Assembly (NCBI RefSeq): GCF_030272615.1
Contig: NC_081414.1
Coordinates: forward strand, 2,295,501 to 2,359,500
From: Cryptomeria japonica
Lineage: Eukaryota > Streptophyta > Pinopsida > Cupressales > Cupressaceae
Length of the DNA stretch: 64,000 nucleotides
Direction of reading: 5' to 3'
Shown here: positions 32,709 to 45,185 of the stretch, piece by piece
How the letters are laid out: each line of letters opens with the position of its first letter
Position numbering within the stretch: position 1 is the first letter of the stretch
Translations under genes and position numbers: made by a program
Notes under the pieces: model-generated
What the model saw: only the letters and a program-made list of their open reading frames with translations
Told to the model about the DNA's origin: nothing
The model's database searches: none

Positions 32709-35700
32709 ATGGTCATGGACTTAAAAACACCTTTGTTAGTAAACCCAAATGAAACGCACACTATTACTTCCTATGCAAATGCCAGTCTGCTCAGTCTGCT
32801 CACGTTCAGCTGGCTCAACTCTCTGCTTAAACATGGAAACAAGACATGTTTAAAGCTTGATCATGTGCCTTCTCTATTCGGCAAGGACACTGCTTTGCAC
32901 TCAGATCTTACATTCCAATCCAACCTGAGTAAGCTTAGGGCAAACAGTCCATTATGCAGCACAGGGCTGGCAAAAGCTATATTCTTATCTATTTGGGAAG
33001 AATGGTCTGTGAATGCACTGTTTGCATTGGCTTATACCATTTCAACTTTTGTGGGTCCTTACCTGATAAGCCCATTAATGGAGTATTTGGAAGGAAAACA
33101 AGAACAAGTGTTTGGGTACGGGGGTGGATATATGCTTGCCTCTGTTTTCATTGGGACAAAGGTGATAGAATCATTTACAAGGCCATATTGGTTCTTTGGA
33201 TCCCATAGGCTTAGCTTATAGATCAGATCAGCCCTGACAGCTGCCATATATAAGAAAGGTCTCAGGCTTTCATATGCAGCCAGGCAAAGACATTCTAGTG
33301 GAGAAATTATCAATTATGCAAGCACAGATGTCCACACTGTTGGAGACTTCGCTTGGTTTTGGCATGATATTTGTTTGTTGCCACTACAAATTCTGCTTGC
33401 TCTTTTCATTTTGTACCGAAATCTAGGGATAGCGTCACTAGCAGGTGAGGGTTTTTTTATGAGCTATTTATTTTCCATTGTGTAATTTTCCCATAATTTT
33501 CGGAATTAAACTTTGCATAATTTTGCATTCCTTCAAACTCAAACATCAGTTTGCCATGTTTAAAGATAATAAATCCGACACCATTCTATGCTCATTGCTA
33601 ACTAAAGGTTTTCCATCCCTTGAATTTTACTCTGTTTACAGGCCTGGCAGCAACAATTGCCTTGGCACTTGCAAACCAGCCTTTTGCGGGATTGCAAAAG
33701 AAATTCCAATATAAGATAATGGAAGCCAAGGATGAGAGGATGAAGATCACTTCGGAGGCATTGAGGACTATGCAAATATTAAAACTTTATGCTTGGGAAA
33801 CTAAATACATGCAGAGGTTACTGGATATGAGGAAAAATGAATGTGGATGGCTGTGGAAGTATTTATACGCTAGAGCTATTGTTAAATGTGTTTTCTGGGT
33901 AACTCCAATTCTTCTTTCGGCTGCGACATTTTGCATTTGTGTATTCGTAGGAGTAAATTTAACCACTGGAAAAGTCCTTACCACATTAGCAACTTTAAAA
34001 GTCCTTCAAGGTCCAATACAACTTCTTCCAGATTTAGTTTCTGCACTAGCTAAGACTAAAGTATCTCTCGACAGAATTGCCAACTTTCTGGAGATGGAAG
34101 AGCTTCAATGTACTGCAGTAGAAAGGACAGAAATGAGGCCAAGCGGAGCAATAATTGACATTGAAGGTGGAGAATTCAGTTGGGATCCTTTCTCGCCCCC
34201 ATCTAATTTATCAGTAATTAGGTTGCAGGTGAAAGCTGGGATGAAAGTTGCGATCTGCGGACCAGTTGGTTCAGGTAAGTCAAACATTCTGTCATGTATT
34301 CTTGGAGAAATGACAAAAATATCTGGGGAAGTTAAGGCGAGAGGCCGCACAGCGTATGTTTCTCAGTCTCCATGGATACAGTCTGCGACAATACAAGAGA
34401 ACATATTGTTTGGGAAGGCAATGAATGAAATGAAATATAAAGAAGTTATCAAAGCTTGTGCATTGGAAAAGGACCTCCAGCTGTTCTCTCAGGAAGACCA
34501 AACTCAGATAGGAGAGAGAGGTATTAACTTGAGTGGTGGACAAAAGCAAAGAATACAGCTCGCTCGTGCTATATACCAAGATGCACATATGTATCTTCTT
34601 GATGACCCTTTCAGTGCTGTTGATGCTGACACTGGAACTCACCTCTTCAAGGTATTAGAAACTTGAATCACACCACAAACATGGAATAAAATGTAAAAGC
34701 TCGTAGCAACTCTATGGCATAAGAAGTCAAGAACATTAATCTAGAATTCAATTCTTTGTTCCAATATACATTTGGGTAAGTGTCCTTCTCCAGGGAATGC
34801 TCCTGAGGTGGAAGTTCTTATAGACAGCAATGCACACAATCGTAGAGCTTTTTGTTTCAATGTACTGAATGGAATTTGTTGATTATAGGAATGCATACAA
34901 GGAATTTTGAGATCAAAGACCATATTATATGTGACTCACCAAGTTGGATTCTTACCTCCTGCAGACCTCATTCTAGTAAGCCCTATCTTGCGTATATAGA
35001 AATGCATGCCTGTTAGTATTTTTTCTTATCTTTTAAAAAAACTGTAAGAAAATTTCTTGATAAATTACATCATATCCCTAAACAGGTAATGCGAGATGGC
35101 ATGGTTACTCAGGCTGGTAAATACAATAATCTTCTCCAAGAAAGCATGGATTTCATTAGAATGGTTGGTTCACATGATCAAGCTTTGGAGGCTGTTAATG
35201 CATTAAAAATCAAATCCAGTTTTAAAAGTAGTGGACATGAGCAAATGAGTGAACATACGAGTAAGAGACAGATAACATCTCAAAACTCTTGCAAGGCAAC
35301 CAGTACCCTGAACATCCAGGATGCAGTACAAGATATAGAAAAGAATAGTAGAGAAAATGGTGCAGAGGATCCCAGACTTAAGAAAGAACAGATTGTGCAG
35401 GATGAAGAGAAACAGCAAGGAAGGGTTAGTTTTCAGATTTACTGTTCCTATCTAACTGCAGTATACAAGGGCCTCCTAGTCATTGTGATATTACTGGCTC
35501 ACGTGTTTTTCCAAATATTGGAAATCTCTAGTAACTATTGGATGGCATCTGAATCTCCCACAAGCATAGATGACAAACAAATCATTGACAGTTCTCTTCT
35601 CATTTTAGTGTATATTTTACTGGCAGTGGGCAGTGTTTTTTGTGCATTGGTGCGCTCTGTAGTTCTGTCAAAAGCTGCTCTTCAGACAGCACAAATGTAT

Positions 35701-36190
35701 TTTGTGAGAATGCTTACTTGTATTTTCCATGCACCAATGGCCTTCTTTGATGCAACTCCTACCCGTCGCATATTAAATCGGGTCAGTTCCGTAGTCCTTT
35801 TAACAGTTTCAATTTTGTTGTTATGTAGTAATACAGAAATAATTCTTTGGATCATTTTATGCATCCCCTATCTGTTGTTTGTACTGTTCATTCCATTGAG
35901 AATATTGTCTGTAGTTTGGCTTCACATAGAAATCAGTTAGGGAATATATAATGCTACAGTGTCAAACACAGAAGTGCAGATTTATTGATTTGTGCTAATC
36001 CAAAGCAGATCATTGGAATTGACAGGTATCCACGGATCAAACCGAAGTGGACAGGACACTTCCTTTCTACTTTGGGAGGCTAGCTTTCTCAGTGATAGAT
36101 TTACTGGGGATAATTACTGTTATGTGTCAAGTTTCATGGAAGGTGTTTGCCATATCCATACTAGTCTTGGCAATTATTGTATGGTACCAG
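32709..36190 (+). pseudogene. ABC-C (MRP-type) transporter, five exons, one stop, 3' half missing
   Basis: MRP/ABCC full-size transporters pump glutathione and other conjugates, mostly at the plant vacuole. Exons inferred from frame and GT-AG sites: 32709-33444, 33642-34651, 34889-34975, 35086-35781 and 36026-36190. Together they make a continuous 898-codon frame broken only by TAG 33219-33221 (SL-stop-IRSALTAA). Exon 1 has the linker LLTFSWLNSLLKHG and the start of TMD1; there is no TMD0. Exon 2 finishes TMD1 and carries NBD1: Walker A GPVGSGKSN, Q-loop YVSQSPWIQ, signature LSGGQKQRIQLARA, Walker B MYLLDDPFSAVDA. Exon 3 has the H-loop ILYVTHQVGFLPP. Exon 4 holds a charged linker and the start of TMD2, ending ATPTRRILNR; exon 5 begins VSTDQTEVD. 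The rest of TMD2 and NBD2 are absent from the window. Well-kept motifs suggest recent loss. ATG 32715 is an alternative start. Confidence 0.88.
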
Positions 36191-37095
36191 GTATGTTTCT
36201 CTTACATATTGTCCAGTTTTCCTCTAGCAAGAAATTTTCTGATTAAGATGAACAACCTTGTCCTCGAGTGTTAAACATATCATTATATGGTGGAATAGAA
36301 AATGGATCAAAAGGATTATCTCATTGTGGATAACTTTTCCATTTATTTGAAACTATGCGCATACCGTTTAATACATCATAGAATCTGGTCTTTTGCACCC
36401 ATGGGCAAGAAAAATAAACCTCCTTTTCAAATACATCCAATTTAGCTATGACATGTTTCCCTATAAATTTTTAAATTCATTATCTTGACCAAGAAATAAA
36501 ATAATTTCCTTGAAATATCGATTTTCATCTCCTGGAAAGGAAATTGCAAATAAGAAAACAATTGTCCTTTAAACTTTCCCACGATTTCTGATCATCCAAG
36601 AGTCTCCTAGAAGTGGGAAGGGGCCTAAAAAATGTGAGATCCTTCTGGTTCTACTACTTTGAAGATTCATCTATTTACATTGCCCAAGCATGTATCATTG
36701 TATAACTATGTCTTCTTCTCGATTTAACAAAACAGAAAAAAGAAACTTACCATAGACAATCTCATCTTAAATGGTGAGAGGTTTTGAGTAGCGACCACCC
36801 AATATTCCTCAAGATCGTGAGCTTATTTTCTAGTAAATATGGGAATACAAGGTCTGCCTCCAATTCTCATAAACGTCTTAAGTTGCATGACAATAGATTG
36901 GTTTTCGATCACTTGCATGACAATAACAAAGACCCATGGATTTGCCTTGCAAAGTTGTAGGTAAACGAATTTGTCAGTTTCTAATATCTATTTATTTGTT
37001 AATTATTCAAAATTCAGAGAAGTAACCAATTGTTTTTATCATTATCACACAAATGCTTTAACAGCAAAAATCCCTTCCATGCTGTCTTGTTAGAG
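36191..37095. other. Presumed start of intron 5 or post-gene debris
   Basis: Follows a good donor (CAG|GTATGT) at 36190. No further ABCC exon was found. AT-rich sequence without recognised repeats. Confidence 0.4.
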
Positions 37096-37353
37096 AGGGG
37101 AATAAATTTAGAAATTAGTCACATCTGGATCAAAGATGGACTGATCTTAAAAGGGACTAATAGCAAGCACTTCAACAGCAACATTGTATCAGGTCAGGTT
37201 GTGAGACCCAAGCATTTTAAGGAGTGGCTTTGGGGTGTTGGAAATAAGCTACACTTGAACCAAAAATGGATTGGTTCTAAAAGGACTAGTAGCTCAGTGG
37301 TAAAGCACTCCAACAACAAATAGAACATCTTAAGTTTGAGTCTTAGTTGTTCC
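37096..37353 (+). repeat. Dimeric tRNA-derived SINE-like module
   Basis: The second unit contains TAGCTCAGTGGTAAAGC (37290-37306), a strong pol III A box, and GTTTGAGTCTT (37334-37344), a B-box-like word, at tRNA spacing, preceded by 'ccaaaaatggattggttctaaaaggac'. A first, more decayed unit about 130 bp upstream has matching text ('tcaaagatggactgatcttaaaagggac') and weakened boxes near 37154-37212. The spacing and order fit two head-to-tail tRNA-like modules. Not a functional tRNA: the stems do not pair well. Confidence 0.55.
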
Positions 37354-37417
37354 ATGAAAAACTCAACAAAAAGATCTTGTGTGTTACTATTTACAAAGAT
37401 TTCCCCATAGATCATCA

Positions 37418-37480
37418 GTTTAAAGCTTGATCATGTGCCTTCTCTATTCAGCAAGGACACTGCTTTGCACTCAGATCTTA
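37418..37480 (+). pseudogene. 63-bp copy of ABCC exon 1
   Basis: Matches 32848-32910 over 63 bp with one difference (A at 37450, G at 32880). It encodes the linker segment KLDHVPSLFSKDTALHSDL without flanking exon sequence. A duplicated scrap of the transporter gene about 4.6 kb downstream in the same orientation. Confidence 0.9.
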
Positions 37481-37599
37481 AATTTGAGAGGTCCGTTTTG
37501 TGGAGTTGCATTACGCAATAATATAAAAGCCAAACTTAGATCCTCTTTTTCTTTTGTGTCTGTGTTTCATAGAATGATTTTTTCTCTTCGTTACAAGCT

Positions 37600-38152
37600 T
37601 TGAGAAAATGCCACATCAAAATGTTCATTTTGGGTTGAATACCAACATAAGGGTAGAAGTTGATGAAGGAAGTACTTGAGAAATCTTTAAATCAAGAAAG
37701 GAACATTCAAATCCTTGTAGCAACAAGATAGAACTTTAACAAGAATCGTTCATTCAAAAGGAAGCATGAATTCAAGGAGAACTCAAACTTCAACAAGTAT
37801 CAAGAGTTTAATAAATCTAGAAGGAGGCCACATCCTAATCAAATCAAAGGGATAAATACAATAATAATAGGAGGAATTATGATGGAAATGATCAACAAAT
37901 AGGATAACTTATTGACCAAGGTTTGATGAAGCAAGGAAGGATCCTCCTACAAATCGGGAAAATAATGATAGAGCTATTTAGAGTTTTGGAAAGACGCCAA
38001 TACCAATTGCACAACAAAGAGGTTTATCAATGCAAACTATAATGAAATCAATATGATGCTACATGGAAAGACATGAATGAGATACAATAGATGTTTTCAA
38101 TAAAATCCTTAAAATATTATATTAAATAGGTGCATCGGGACGATGCACAATT
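37600..38152 (+). pseudogene. Decayed gag-like internal remnant of a gypsy element
   Basis: Shifted, stop-rich reading with a basic, Asn/Lys/Arg-rich linker (RSFKRKHEFKENSNFNKYQE, KSRRRPHPNQIKG), as found in gypsy gag near the zinc knuckle, but no knuckle, protease or RT is visible. It leads directly to a polypurine tract and LTR, so a large internal deletion must have removed pol. Confidence 0.45.
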
Positions 38153-38166
38153 CAAGGGGGGGAGGA
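38153..38166 (+). other. Polypurine tract of the gypsy-type element
   Basis: AAGGGGGGGAGGA-type tract directly before the LTR start TGTCATAACCC at 38167. Confidence 0.7.
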
Positions 38167-38199
38167 TGTCATAACCCTCTTTTTGGACCTTGATATGAC

Positions 38200-38204
<5 letters not shown>

Positions 38205-38237
<33 letters not shown>
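38205..38237 (+). repeat. (TTA)n microsatellite
   Basis: About 11 uninterrupted TTA units just inside the LTR start. Confidence 0.9.
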
Positions 38238-38239
<2 letters not shown>

Positions 38240-41200
38240 AATATTAATTTTATGGGTAATGTTAGAAAGAAAAGATAAATTGAAATGAGGTTGGAGTTTT
38301 TAAATAAAAAGGAATTTAAGTGGTGACACACACATGAAGTCATAATTTATTTGAAAATTGCTTATTTTATCAATATCCTAATTGAGCACATGGTGTAGCA
38401 AAAATAAGAAGATTCTAGAAAAGAAATTTCAAATTCAAAATATTAAGGAATAAATATTATATTTAGCAAACATATGACATGGGAGTTACAAATTAATTCT
38501 ATGACAAGAATATTTCTATTCATGGAAATTTTATGACAAGGGAGTTACAAAAATAATTCTTGATAAAATGGAAGAAATAAATAAATTGACAACAAGGGAG
38601 TTACAATATTATTTCTAGCATATTCTCTTACAAATATTAATTGAAGAATCTCCTTATTTTGGAAAATTATTTTTATGGATGGTGAAAGTTATTTACATCT
38701 TCAAAATCTATAAATTAGGAGGATGTTGGGTGTATTTTGTAGACTCCTTTTGGAGAGATTTTTATGGAGTTTCATTATTATGAATAGTTATAGTTTAGAA
38801 GTTTTGTGAGCATCGAATACAGGTTAAATATTGGAAGTAGATATTGGAATACAGGTTAAATATTGGAAGTAGACTATATATTGGAAGTAGATATATAGTT
38901 TAGAAGTTTTGTGAGCATGGAATACAGGTTAAAAAAGAACTCCCTGAATAAAATTGTCAATATATTTTTTTGTAGAATTTTCTTTCAACATTAAATTTCA
39001 ACATATTTCTCTGTAATAATTTTCTTTAACATTTGTGGATACGTTTCTCTTTAGAAATAGGGCTTTCAAAAAGTAATGACTATTTAGAAACTTTATATTT
39101 TGGTTTTTAAATTTATTTATTTATTTTCAGATTATCCAGTTGCTTGATTTTTGCATGAAAGTAATTACATCATCTTTGAACACAAATTAAATTATATCCA
39201 AACAATTGAAGACATTTTTAGTAGCCTTTTTCAGAGTTATAGAAACCTTCATTACTAAGTAAATTAAATTTAATAGTTAAATTTAGATTCGATATGAGTA
39301 ACTATTAAGTAAGTAAATTAAATGGTGTAAACCAATTTATTCATTTAGAATTAGCTCAGCATGAGTAAATAAGTATTTAAATATTGTGTCACATTTAAGA
39401 TATCAGTTTTAGTTAAATTTTACTATAATTGTATTAGTTTGATAAAAAATTTAGATGATATTATCAATGATTTTTACTTATAATTTGTTTATTTGTATTA
39501 TTAAAATCAATTTGAAAATTGGGTAATTTTCTCTTAAGAAAAAAACAAACAAACTTATTATTGGAATTAATTTATAACTTGGGGAATTATAAATGTTTTT
39601 TTTCTTAATAGTTGAAACTTATATTAGTAGAATGCATTTATTAATTAAAATGGGTTTTGCTTTAAAATGTTTTCCTTAGTGGATGAGAAAATTGATTATT
39701 AATTATATTAAGTGGTAATTAATCTTTTAAGAGAATTTTAATGAACCTGGCTCATGCCAAAGGGTCACCGATTAGGGTTCTATTGATGAGAATTTAAGTT
39801 GCAAATTTTGACCTCCCCTTCATGATGGAAAAGAAAACCCCTCTGGGGTTTTGAAAGGATAAATATTGTATAAGGCAAAGAGTCAATTAACACATTTGGC
39901 ATTTCATTAGATAATCAAACATTAAGAAACCTACTATCTAAAATTAATCTTTCTTAGGATGTAGATATAACAGTTAAATCTTCTTATTAAATAGATTAGT
40001 TTGTCTTAGGAAAACAAAAGATAGGAAAATGATACTTCATCAATGATACACTTATTCTATAGTACCAGTTCTTTTTCATCAAGTATCACTATTTATTCTC
40101 AATTAATAATAAATGGAAATACCCTTTTGTATACTTCAAAAATTACTGCAGGTGTTAAGGATTAAAAGATTTTACCTCCCAAGTAAATTTGTGTTTAGTT
40201 ACACACTTTTTGTATTTCAAGAAATATGAAGTAATGTTTAGCTAAAGTTTCCTCAATTCAAGAAGTTGGATATATTTGTTTTTGCAAGGTTAAAACTCAC
40301 GATATAGAGTATACAAGACATTTGAGAATAATCAATCTATGAATAGTTAAAGATATATAAGAGTAGTAAAGGCGAAGTTACATTTATGTCGCAAAGTATT
40401 TAGTATGGATGAATTTAATTAGCATTTAAATTTGGAGATAAGTCGCAAGATATAATCTATTTTGTAAGAATATTAGTATTTATTCGTGTTAACAATCTCC
40501 TTAATCTTGTTGAATCAAGGGAATTAAATTTGTACATCAGACTCATCTAAATAGTTAAGATTTAATGGGTTATTAGCATTTTTATTTTATTATAAATTAT
40601 TAATTTCTATTGCAATCATCGTCAAATTTAAGTTAAATATTGATCAAAATTGTCTAATTCCTTGGTTCCCTTAATCAATTGTTTATTCAAATAAACAAAT
40701 CAATATTTGATTTTAATTTGTCCTGATTTTAGAAATTGAACATTTGTTAATCTTTAATGTAAGTTACATTTTTTGCAAGTTACACAAGTTACGCATTTAT
40801 TGTACTATGCATGTTACTTATTTATTATTATCATGCAAGTTATTTTCAGGAAGTTAGATATAATGGTCCTCACAATTTGAATATTAATCTTCTAGTAGGA
40901 AATGGGTTGGCATTTTCAAGAGGCTCCTCATTTCATAGAATTTGTTTGTTTTCAAGTCTTTGCAATAATGATCTCAATTTTAGGTTGCACTATGATAATG
41001 TTTATTTAAGTTTTCAATAGTATAATAGTTTCATTCCATAGTGTTACTTAAGCTTAATAAGCACTTAGATAGATAACTAAACAAGAGGTGATGGAAACAA
41101 AAACCTAGCAGCGTTCGGTATCTATGGTGCCTCTAGGTCATGCTTACAGGTAATGTCGTCATATTGAACTACTGCACTTAACGCCTAATAAAGATGCAAC

Positions 41201-42056
41201 AACGACGTCTATAGCATCATCCCTATAAATCGTCGAGGAGTAATAAGGGTCGTATGGAAGTTAAAATCCAAGGGACGGGTAATCCCCCTTGGATCGATAA
41301 TCTAAAAAGATTAATTTTTAAATGAATTTACATCCGATCAGTTGAACTTTAGATAACCCCATTAGGGTTTGGATGTGTGTGAAGATCTTGAAAATTTATT
41401 TTATCTTGATGATTTCAGCGGATGATAACAGATTAAGGGTGACTTATTTAATAGGAAATAGGGATAGGAAATAGGGCTTAGTTGTTTTAGGCCACAAGAA
41501 AAAGGCCATCTTGAGTCTTTTTGCTATAAGAGCTACCATCGTGGGTAGCAACCGCAGAGAAACTGTCTGGGACATTGACCCTAGAAAGGGTTGCATACCC
41601 ACCAAACAATTTACATTAAACTATAGTTAGAAATGAGAACTACATACTTTACGCCTTGATCCCGTGCTGAAACGGGTATGTAGGCAGTCTAGGGATGGAG
41701 TTGTCCCTTATACCCAGGCGTTCGGGGATGGGGATTAGAATTTGATTTTTGGTGAGTAGGTTGTTCTTGAAGCTCCTTGGTCTTTTAATCAAATGGTACA
41801 AATACTAATTGAAAGGTTCAAATTAATTCAATGCATACTCAGAAGGAATCTTGTATGGATTTGCTTGACTTCTTGAGGCTTTAGGATGAATTCCGAGGCA
41901 GAACTCAAGCTTGTTTATGTAATTATTTTTATACTCCTAAGGACGGCAACCTCGGTGCACTCCTAGTAGGGGAGTGTAGTCTTTAGAGAGTGGCTCAGGA
42001 CCCGAATGGTCCCGATGAGCCTAAAGTCTCTAGCCAGAGCATATCCTATTCTTATG

Positions 42057-42327
42057 AATAGATGCCTACCCTGTTTGGGTAGATGCCTATCCCGGATTGG
42101 ATAGATGAAACCTCTTGTCTCATATGGATAGATGCCTAACTTGTATGGTTAGATTCCTAACCCATATGGTTAGATGCCTAGTCCCGTATGGATAGATGCC
42201 TAACCCGTATGGTTAGATACCTAACCCATATGGTTAGATGCCTAGTCCCGTATGGATAGAAGCCTAACCCGTATGTTTAGATGCCCATCCCAGTTGGATG
42301 GATGCCTATCTTGTTTTGATAGATGTA
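42057..42327 (+). repeat. 21-22-bp minisatellite in LTR, about 12 copies
   Basis: Units of the form GATGCCTAACCCGTATGGTTA with CTATCCCGNATTGGATA variants. The solo LTR has the same array with about half the copies (60519-60658). Confidence 0.9.
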
Positions 42328-42435
42328 CTTGAGTATGTGATTGAGTCAAACATAATAGAATAAGTAAGAATAATTAATCATCATCTAAAGAAAAAATCAG
42401 TTGAGCTTTTGGATTAAGTTAAGTGGGTTATTACA

Positions 42436-43698
42436 CATTCTTTATATAACACTTTAAAATCTAAGGATAACTTTTCTCTACTAATACCATACTTTCCAAG
42501 TTTACTACTATGCAGAACTTGACACATTCTCCACTAGTCACATCCATGTTAGATAGTTCATGAGGGGGAAAGAAATTAAAAAAAAAGGAAATAAGGGTCA
42601 TGATAGATACCAACCTAACTAAGGGACACCAAAACCTATTTATGAGACTAGATCTTTGATATAGAATAAGGGCCAACACATTAATTCATAGAAATGTGTA
42701 ATGTTGAAAATTGTGTACTTGCACAATTTCATGCTATATTTTGAACTTTCTATAGTATCCATTTTTATAATATATTTTTAATATTTTCACACCCCATATT
42801 TTTCCCATATTTGAATATCATAATTTTGATTTTATTTATTGGGAATGCAACAAAAGGGGAAGGATTAAAATCAAGGTGCACTTGTTCTAAACCCTCTCAT
42901 TTCCATTCTAAAATTGGTCAAAAAAAAATTCATTCGTCATAAAATCACTTTCTTTAGATCAACTTGATTGGGTGTGTCTTCCACATATTGAAAATGTGAT
43001 TAAAATTAACCTTTCACATTTGGATTTGGACTTAAAATAAAATGTCTTTTCATCGCCAAGATCAGTTATGTATGATCTCCTCTTGGAACCCGACAGTAAC
43101 CTTGAGTGGTTAGAAATAAGTGATCTTGTTTTTATTTTTAGGAGGCCTACCTAAAGAAGTGATCACTCTAGGGGACAACCCCAACTCCTGTGTTTTTTGA
43201 TGGAGTATAAATAGCAAGGAAAAATCAAAAGACACACCTCTTGGAAGTTAAATATTGCCAATTTTGGGCTAAGCCTCTAAGAACTTTATACCTTAGAGAA
43301 GTGAAGGTGGAGAGTGGGTTACCCTCTCTTCTTGATTGTTTGATAATATTTATCTTTCATTTCATGGATTTAGGCCTCACGTACCCTTGTGATATATAGA
43401 GGATACCCCCAGTTGAGCTTGTCAAACCTATAGTTGAACTTTTTGGCCATCATTTTTTGTGTATACAAGGATTGATACTCCCACTTGAGTAGGTTGGTTG
43501 GTGTGTCTTATGTGCTTGAATGTTTAGACCACCTTCCCTACTTGAAACCAAAATGGGACACATCATCCAAATTGAGCCTAGATTTTTGTCTTTTGCATTT
43601 TTTTCTTGTGTGTTTTCATATTTAATGAAAAATCCAAAAAAAATCATAAAAACCAAAAATCCATAAAATTAAAAACCAAAAATATTTAAACAATCATC
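42436..43698. other. Non-coding region of an unidentified host repeat
   Basis: AT-rich, with a purine-rich AAAACCAAAAATCC region at 43620-43690 just before the ORF at 43699. Similar 'aaaatccaaaaataatcac' text appears at 61560, on the far side of the nested insertions. This fits one large host element split by later insertions. Confidence 0.4.
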
Positions 43699-44025
43699 AT
43701 GGATTGGCATTACATAATTCGTAGGGAAGGTGAAGAATATATCTCTCTTCTTCCACCACAAACAAAGATATTAGCTCAAGAATTAAGGATCTTAAAACAA
43801 CAACTTGAAGAGATTGAATTTAGTATAGCCAAAGCCTCCACATCACAACAAAACACCTTCTCCATAGACACATGCATTCCAAACCCAAATTTCAAGGATC
43901 GATATGAAACCATAGTTAAGGAAGTTAAGCATCTAGGAAAAAACCTTAAGTCAAATATACAAACTATATTCCCCCAAAAAACATTCTACCCAATCAACAA
44001 TCCACATGCACACCTAGCACTGTAA
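43699..44025 (+). pseudogene. Unidentified 108-codon ORF of the host repeat
   Basis: Opens MDWHYIIRREGEEYISLLPP, followed by a helical heptad-like segment (ILAQELRILKQQLEEIEFSI) and an Asn/Pro/Thr-rich tail. Reading seems to continue in another frame up to the Copia insertion at 44110 and resume after 51389 (IIFPIIDENHIPMSSDGSSQ), so it may be the N-terminus of a longer Pro/Ser-rich protein, possibly a retroelement gag. Family not recognised. Confidence 0.35.
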
Positions 44026-44109
44026 ACAACCAAGTCAACATCCAAAGGACAACATCAAAACCTATACTTAACTCATGTAAACAAATTACACCTTTGGGAG
44101 AGACAATAG

Positions 44110-45170
44110 TGTTGGTATTTTGGTATGGTTTTGTCATTGATGTCAACACCTACTAAACACTTATCAACTCTGGCACTTTGGAGAATCAACAACATTCACC
44201 GGTAAGCAAGTGACTTATGCACAGTCACCGATATCTAGTACACCGGCAGGATATAATGGTCACCGGCACTTGGAAGGGCATGGAAAACACTTGGTTATGT
44301 CGAAGACATCGTGTGGACACTTTGTCTTGGAGTTTTTTTTATTGGTATATTCGTATTTGCATATTTGTTGTTACCAGCAAATAGGTCTAGGTTACACCGA
44401 TAGGTTTATCTTTTCCAGATCAGCATGGCATGCTATGGACATGACTTATTGTTGTTGTAAATGCATTGAGCCGACACGTTGAATCGGTTATTGCATTGGG
44501 TATTAATTTATTTGTAAAATGATTTTATTGTAATATCTTGTAGAGCCGACCTACTAAAACTGGTCTTAGGGTATAGTATAAATGTAAGATCTTATTTGTA
44601 AGATCGGATGTGGAATGCGAAAAAGGATTGTGTGAAGGTATATGCGAGAATAAGTAGAGCTATACACACAGACATCATTTGAAGGTTGAAGGAGGGTTTT
44701 TGTGAAGACAATCAGAACTATACCGGTACTGAATCCGGCATATGAAGATGCTATTTTGAGTAGTACATTCTTATTGGATTTAACCATCCAATTGTAGTCA
44801 GTGTGACTCCTATTTTGTGATTGAGCATTGAGCTCTAGGTGCTTAGCCTTTCTGCATGTCCAGACCCCATTTGTATACACTTACTATTTGCAGTAGTATC
44901 ATTTGATTGTGGGTAAGGTTTCCCATCGTGGTTTTTCCCCTTACAGGGTTTCCACGTACAAATATTGGTGTTATGTGTTGTGGATGACTTTGTCTTTTTG
45001 TTTCATGCATTAATCCTTGCCGGTATTGCAATTAACTGTTAAAACTATCTACCAACATATTAGACTGGTTTATCGGTATTAAGCATTAAGTTGGTTAAGT
45101 TGTTTTTGGTTTGAATTTGTTTGAAAACTCATTCACCCCACCCCCTCTTAGTTGTCTTTGGGACCTAACA
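44110..45170 (+). mobile_element. 5' LTR of the second Copia element
   Basis: TGTTGGTATTTTGG at the start and GGACCTAACA at the end (inverted TGTTNG/CNAACA), 1,061 bp. The first 34 bp recur at 51355-51388. ORFs at 44210-45031 lack motifs. Confidence 0.9.
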
Positions 45171-45172
45171 AT

Positions 45173-45185
45173 TGGTATCAGAGCC
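45173..45185 (+). other. Primer-binding site (initiator Met-tRNA)
   Basis: TGGTATCAGAGCC two bases after the 5' LTR, the standard plant Copia site. Confidence 0.92.

Larger units (their letters stand above)
38167..42435 (+). mobile_element. 3' LTR (4.27 kb) of the gypsy-type element
   Basis: Starts TGTCATAACCC and ends GGGTTATTACA, an inverted pair with one mismatch, and directly follows a polypurine tract. Its last about 1.8 kb matches the end of the solo LTR at 53723-60752 (shared AACCTAGCAGCGTTCGGTAT and many other blocks), and its first part matches that LTR's start. Internally it has a TTA microsatellite (38205-38237) and a 21-22-bp minisatellite (42057-42327). ORFs within are random. 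No matching 5' LTR in the window. Confidence 0.75.

Noticed and set aside
37283-37353. Functional tRNA gene
   Set aside because: Good A box but the acceptor and anticodon stems do not pair; better explained as SINE.
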